Positions 58,114 through 62,000 of a stretch of 62,000 nt of DNA are shown piece after piece. The stretch comes from Branchiostoma floridae. Lineage: Eukaryota; Chordata; Leptocardii; Amphioxiformes; Branchiostomatidae. The stretch is from the NCBI RefSeq assembly GCF_000003815.2, contig NC_049983.1:8194157-8256156 (forward strand), read 5' to 3'. Position 1 is the stretch's first letter; each line of letters begins with the position of its first letter. Both the position numbers and the translations under genes were made by a program. The notes below the pieces were generated by a model. The model searched no databases. It was not told the DNA's origin and was given only the letters and a program-made list of their open reading frames with translations.

Positions 58114-59099
58114 ATAGACAAGTACCCTATAGCTATATACCACGTTGAACGGGGCGCATTGACCTGCGAATGTCGAACGATCCTGGCCTAAAAATCGCGC
58201 GATGATCGAGATATATGATGCCGGGGGCATTACTGCAGAAAATGTCATTTTCAGAGCTCGTAGGCTGTAGGCTCATTGCATGTCATTGGCCGATTGATTT
58301 CTACTATGTGACAGCGACATTGTGCTTTGAAACTGGAATATCTAGAGATAGTTAGAGACACAGACACGTACACCAGATGTGTTCATCGCAAGCTGTGGCA
58401 GTGATCCAGGTATAAAACGACACCTAAGGCAAACGCCACACGGTGCGAACCCGAATCCCAAAATAGCGCGCACAACCCACACACGACATCTTCGATCGTT
58501 TCGTAGACACCTAACACGTTAGAAGTGCATGTGTTACTGGTTAACGTGGGCTAAGAATAGAACACTACGAGCTTAATATAACTCACCGTTGGCTATTTTG
58601 GAACACGAACAATTGCCCTGTGTCATTACTTCAGGTAATGATGTTAGATTTTGCTTGTTTATCTCCCAAACATCTTCTAAATTTAGAACCACTTGTATAT
58701 TTTGAGAAGCATGTGTAGCTATTTTAAGTTCAATGAGGCTTCGTTGGTCTGTAAACTTAAAACATCACGATGTAAGGATTTTTCAATGCAGAAGTCTTTC
58801 TCAGTTGGCTTTTTATTGGATCAAATCCTTCAAAAGCACAAGTTTGTAATAATACTGTCTACAAACCCGAGACAACCATGTCTTACCCGGTAGACTTCAC
58901 GTTGGGTACCGATAGGTGCCGATAGGCCTGGGTGAGCTAGAAGTTCCGTATACGTTTTTCGTATTCTTGAGGCGTGCGGTGCTTTTAGCCTTGGCATTAT
59001 TTGAGGGCAAGCCCATTACATTCTGCAGAAGCATGTACGCCTTTTACAGACATGACACTCCACAACGGCAAAAGTTATATTCAGTGTTATGAAATGCTC
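58114..59099. other. Gene-free stretch
   Basis: Nothing recognised. Confidence 0.35.
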
Positions 59100-59277
59100 T
59101 ACTCCCCCAAGTAGAGGTTGGTGGGAAAGATTGTGGCCTTCTTTTCTTACACCCCGTGTGCTTTCCACCGGCCAAGCAGAGGTTTATTGTGACCTTTCTC
59201 TCATATTCCTTTCTGTTGGATTGTTCCATATGAGAAAAGGGCCACAATTTTCTCAACCAACCTCTGCTTGGAGAGTA
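59100..59277. mobile_element. Hairpin MITE (CAGAGGTTGGTG variant)
   Basis: TACTCCCCCAAGTAGAGGTT plus GGTGGGAAAGATTGTGGCC at the left and GGCCACAATTTTCTCAACCA plus ACCTCTGCTTGGAGAGTA at the right form inverted arms of about 40 bp. The 9-bp flanks do not match. Confidence 0.75.
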
Positions 59278-59329
59278 AAATATACCCGCTTGAATCACGC
59301 CTCCCTATCTTGGTAGTACATAAAGTGCA

Positions 59330-59473
59330 ATCTCCAAGCAGATGTTTGGGTCGGAGTTCGCACCGTTTTCTGACCAACCGGCTTGTCTGACATTCCCTCT
59401 CGCCGTGAGTTGGGCTGAAGGACTGTCGGTCAGAAAACGTCACGCTCTTCCACCTCAGCATCTGCTTTGAGAT
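59330..59473. mobile_element. Hairpin MITE (CCAAGCAGATG family), near neighbour
   Basis: ATCTCCAAGCAGATG and CATCTGCTTTGAGAT form imperfect inverted ends. The inner CGTTTTCTGACC and GGTCAGAAAACG are exact inverses. It lies only 52 bp after the preceding element, so two family members are nearly adjacent. Confidence 0.65.
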
Positions 59474-59811
59474 CAGTAAAGAATGGAGTCAACATTGAAC
59501 AAGGATCTTGCGCAACGTACGGGAAACCTCTTAACCCTTGTCCTAGTTCCCACACACCCCACATCCCGGACCCTACACGGACGTCCGGGCGCACAGGGGA
59601 CCCTGCCATTGTTCATAGACGCGGAGTTTATAGATCCAATGGCTTAAGTAATAGAAGGTTAACAACGACTGTCGATGAGAGCCATGCATTGCATAAAGTG
59701 CACTGCTGTTCTTTTATTTTCTTTCCTTCCTTATTTTCATGTCTCGAGTCGTTCACTCTCACCGTGACTCACTCTCTCTCACTTACTCTCTCCCACTAAC
59801 CCACCCTCGCT

Positions 59812-59945
59812 CGCTAACTCACTCACTCACTCACTCACTCACTCACTCACTCACTCACTCACTCACTCACTCACTCACTCACTCACTCACTCACTCACTC
59901 ACTCACTCACTCACTCACTCACTCACGCACTCACTCACGCACTCT
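59812..59945. repeat. (ACTC)n tetranucleotide microsatellite
   Basis: About thirty consecutive ACTC units, a few with a CACG variant near the end, flanked by looser CTCTCACT repeats from about 59750 to 59990. It encodes only a Ser-Leu-Thr-His repeat in the + frames, not a protein. Confidence 0.97.
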
Positions 59946-59990
59946 CACTTACTCTAACTCGCTCTCTCACTCATTCGCCAATTCATGCAT

Positions 59991-62000
59991 TCACTCAGTA
60001 ATTCATCATTCTTCATTCCCTCCCTCGTTTCTACCCTCCAGTTCCACCGTTTCATTTTTCTGTCTGTTATATAAGACGGGTACAGAGGTCCTTATATGAA
60101 CACAGATGACCAAATGCAAACAATTCACTTGTAGGGCTATCCTTATGTGGAGGGATGACATGTTTCTTTACATCAGTTGTCGGCAGCAGCTGACGGCCAT
60201 CCGTGTAAAACTGCTGACATGTCACAAACACAAGTTACATAAACTCCCACATGCACCATCTGGGTAGACCCAAAGGTGGGTAGGTAGGTGTATGAAAATG
60301 CACCGAAGCAATAGATGACTATAGAAAGAATTTGTGTGAAAAACGTCTACGGAAGGCCAACGCAGAATGGGGGACCAAATGTTGGACTGAAAATGAAAAC
60401 CAAATGACGTCGACATTTTGACCCCCCCTCCCATGCGTCCCTTAGGTAATATACTCCCGTCCTATTGCACAACATTTGTCATATGTCAAATGCGACCTAT
60501 ATAACGGTCTTTTTCATAATCATTGTCGCTTGCGGAATTGGATAACACGTCCGCTTGTACAACCTAGGTTTCACCTTTGCATAACATGTCCTTTATGTTT
60601 TTCAACAGGTCTGACGATCTAGAGTTTAGAATTCTCACGGAAGCCTTTGTAGTAAGAATTGGTTACAGTAAAACCTAAAAGAGTACCGCTTGCGAGTTGA
60701 CTGAGACACGCTACACACTGGTGTGGACAGAGTGTATTGAAACAAAGAGTCTTCTTGTGGAAGAAGCTAGACTAAACAGTGTAAAAGGTCTGCCACCTGT
60801 GTTACCGTTTTGGCGGGAAAAATACAACGCCTCGGCGGTGTCGTTTGAAGGGCAATCTGAGGGAACGGTGAGACAGTTTACCTGGGCAGCGTCGACGTGA
60901 ACACGTGACGGTCACACGCTACGTTTGAATCCTATTTCCGTACACGCGTGACCTAGTTAAGAATCTGCCGCCACAAATTCTATTCCAAGCGGTGCTCTGA
61001 ATGATTTAAAAGTAAAGTGCCGATAGAATCGCCTGTGTCGCCGCTAGACGTTATTTGAGGAAAGGGGAGGGCCTGTAGCAGCTAACGTTATTACTTTGCG
61101 TGCAGGGATCATTTCATTCGCGCCTGTTTCATGTAGAGCTTAAGCATCGGAGGTGGGGTATAACCGTAACGGTAGGCTATATTTAGTAACCTTTCACGAA
61201 AGGGTCGTTTCTAGCGGGATTTGGTCCTTATAAAGAGACGTTACAGCCCTTCCGTGCCATTTGTCAATCCAGCACACCTCTATAACGGCTCTATAACTTT
61301 CAAAGAACGTTATGAATTATTACTGTGTTCAAAATGAAGGCAGAGCGTTAGCTAAAGCTATCTGAGCTAAGGTGGTCAGTTCGGTACATGGCGGTCAGGA
61401 ATGTTTGGTAACTTGACCCGGGTGAAATGGACAACAATCCCGTCTAAAAATAGCCCACCAGCCGGCCTCACCTGGTGCAGGTGTGATGAGAAGGTTTAAG
61501 AAGACCACCGGGGAAGATTATCTGAGACAGTCCGTACACACACACTCAAGGATGACAACACTGTTCCTTTCAGACATGTCTCAGTCAAGAACGTTAAGAC
61601 GTTAACAAGAAGTCTTTCAGAGGGAAGCTTTACATAACGAGGGACTGTGTACATAGCGTATACTGGTATCAGTCCACGCTTGTGTAATGTACTTAAGTAA
61701 TGAAACACGTTACAAAACCTACCGAACCAACCCTATACTGCTCTGTAAAGTGTGTAAACGCTCAGTGCAGCCCCAATGACATGAAAGACCGCTTAACTTT
61801 ATTGACAACAACAATAATAACAATTTGTGGTAGGAAGTTGTGCCAGACAGACGTAGCTCTTCAAGAGAAACTATGCGTTTTGTAAACAGTGGGGCCAAGT
61901 TGAGTATGCGTTACATACCGTATACAGAATACCATATCCGTGATGACAACAATAGTACGTTACATAACAACGATATTATCACAATTTCCTTGTGATCACA
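59991..62000. other. Gene-free stretch to window end
   Basis: No exon, RNA gene or repeat family recognised. A weak tRNA-Arg-like phrase at about 60526 lacks a T arm. Confidence 0.4.

Noticed and set aside
60520-60590. tRNA-Arg-like phrase (GGAATTGGATAACACGTC)
   Set aside because: No T arm or B box follows, so it cannot be supported as a tRNA or SINE.

Overview
The window looks like a piece of a metazoan, most probably lancelet (Branchiostoma-type) nuclear genome. It is AT-leaning and intron-rich, with long gene-free stretches full of short hairpin transposons, tRNA-derived SINEs, microsatellites and decayed minisatellites, plus two assembly gaps (1426-1619, 194 N; 29479-29578, 100 N). The species call is an inference from a chordate-type gene structure and from repeat styles that resemble those of lancelets; no database was searched.

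The one gene I can fully support is a PIM-family serine/threonine kinase on the + strand. Six coding exons (26118-26199, 26318-26424, 26556-26603, 27926-28289, 32191-32367, 32488-32660) splice at GT-AG sites into a 316-residue protein. It carries every kinase hallmark, including the PIM-specific double-proline hinge, and aligns with vertebrate PIM proteins from end to end. About 1.6 kb of 3' untranslated sequence follows, with an AU-rich element at 33817 and a poly(A) signal at 34255. Upstream, 25.45-25.93 kb looks like a promoter (duplicated CCAAT module, E2F-like sites, GC box, TATA-like box). A second promoter-like block at 24.23 kb precedes a 22-nt ATG exon candidate (24548-24569) that is in phase with PIM exon 2.

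Region by region: 1-24 kb is gene-poor and holds interspersed repeats, SINEs near 10 kb, a hAT-like element (16571-17110), CT/GA/CA microsatellites and short hairpin elements. 24-34.3 kb is the PIM locus. 34.3-44 kb holds more hairpin elements, a 0.28-kb duplication (36261 and 39843), a frameshifted coding-like segment (38870-39200) and a tRNA-Ile-like sequence (43858-43931, minus). 44-54 kb is dominated by at least four decayed tandem-repeat arrays. 53-60 kb contains a clean hairpin element with a perfect 9-bp target duplication, a paired-CRE tandem duplication, a 633-bp foldback element (55242-55874), a SINE and a long ACTC array.

I found no CRISPR, operon, rRNA, viral or toxin gene. The most novel-looking items are the 9-bp-TSD hairpin family, the foldback element whose core resembles a promoter, the candidate alternative first exon of PIM, and the frameshifted unknown reading frame at 38.9 kb.
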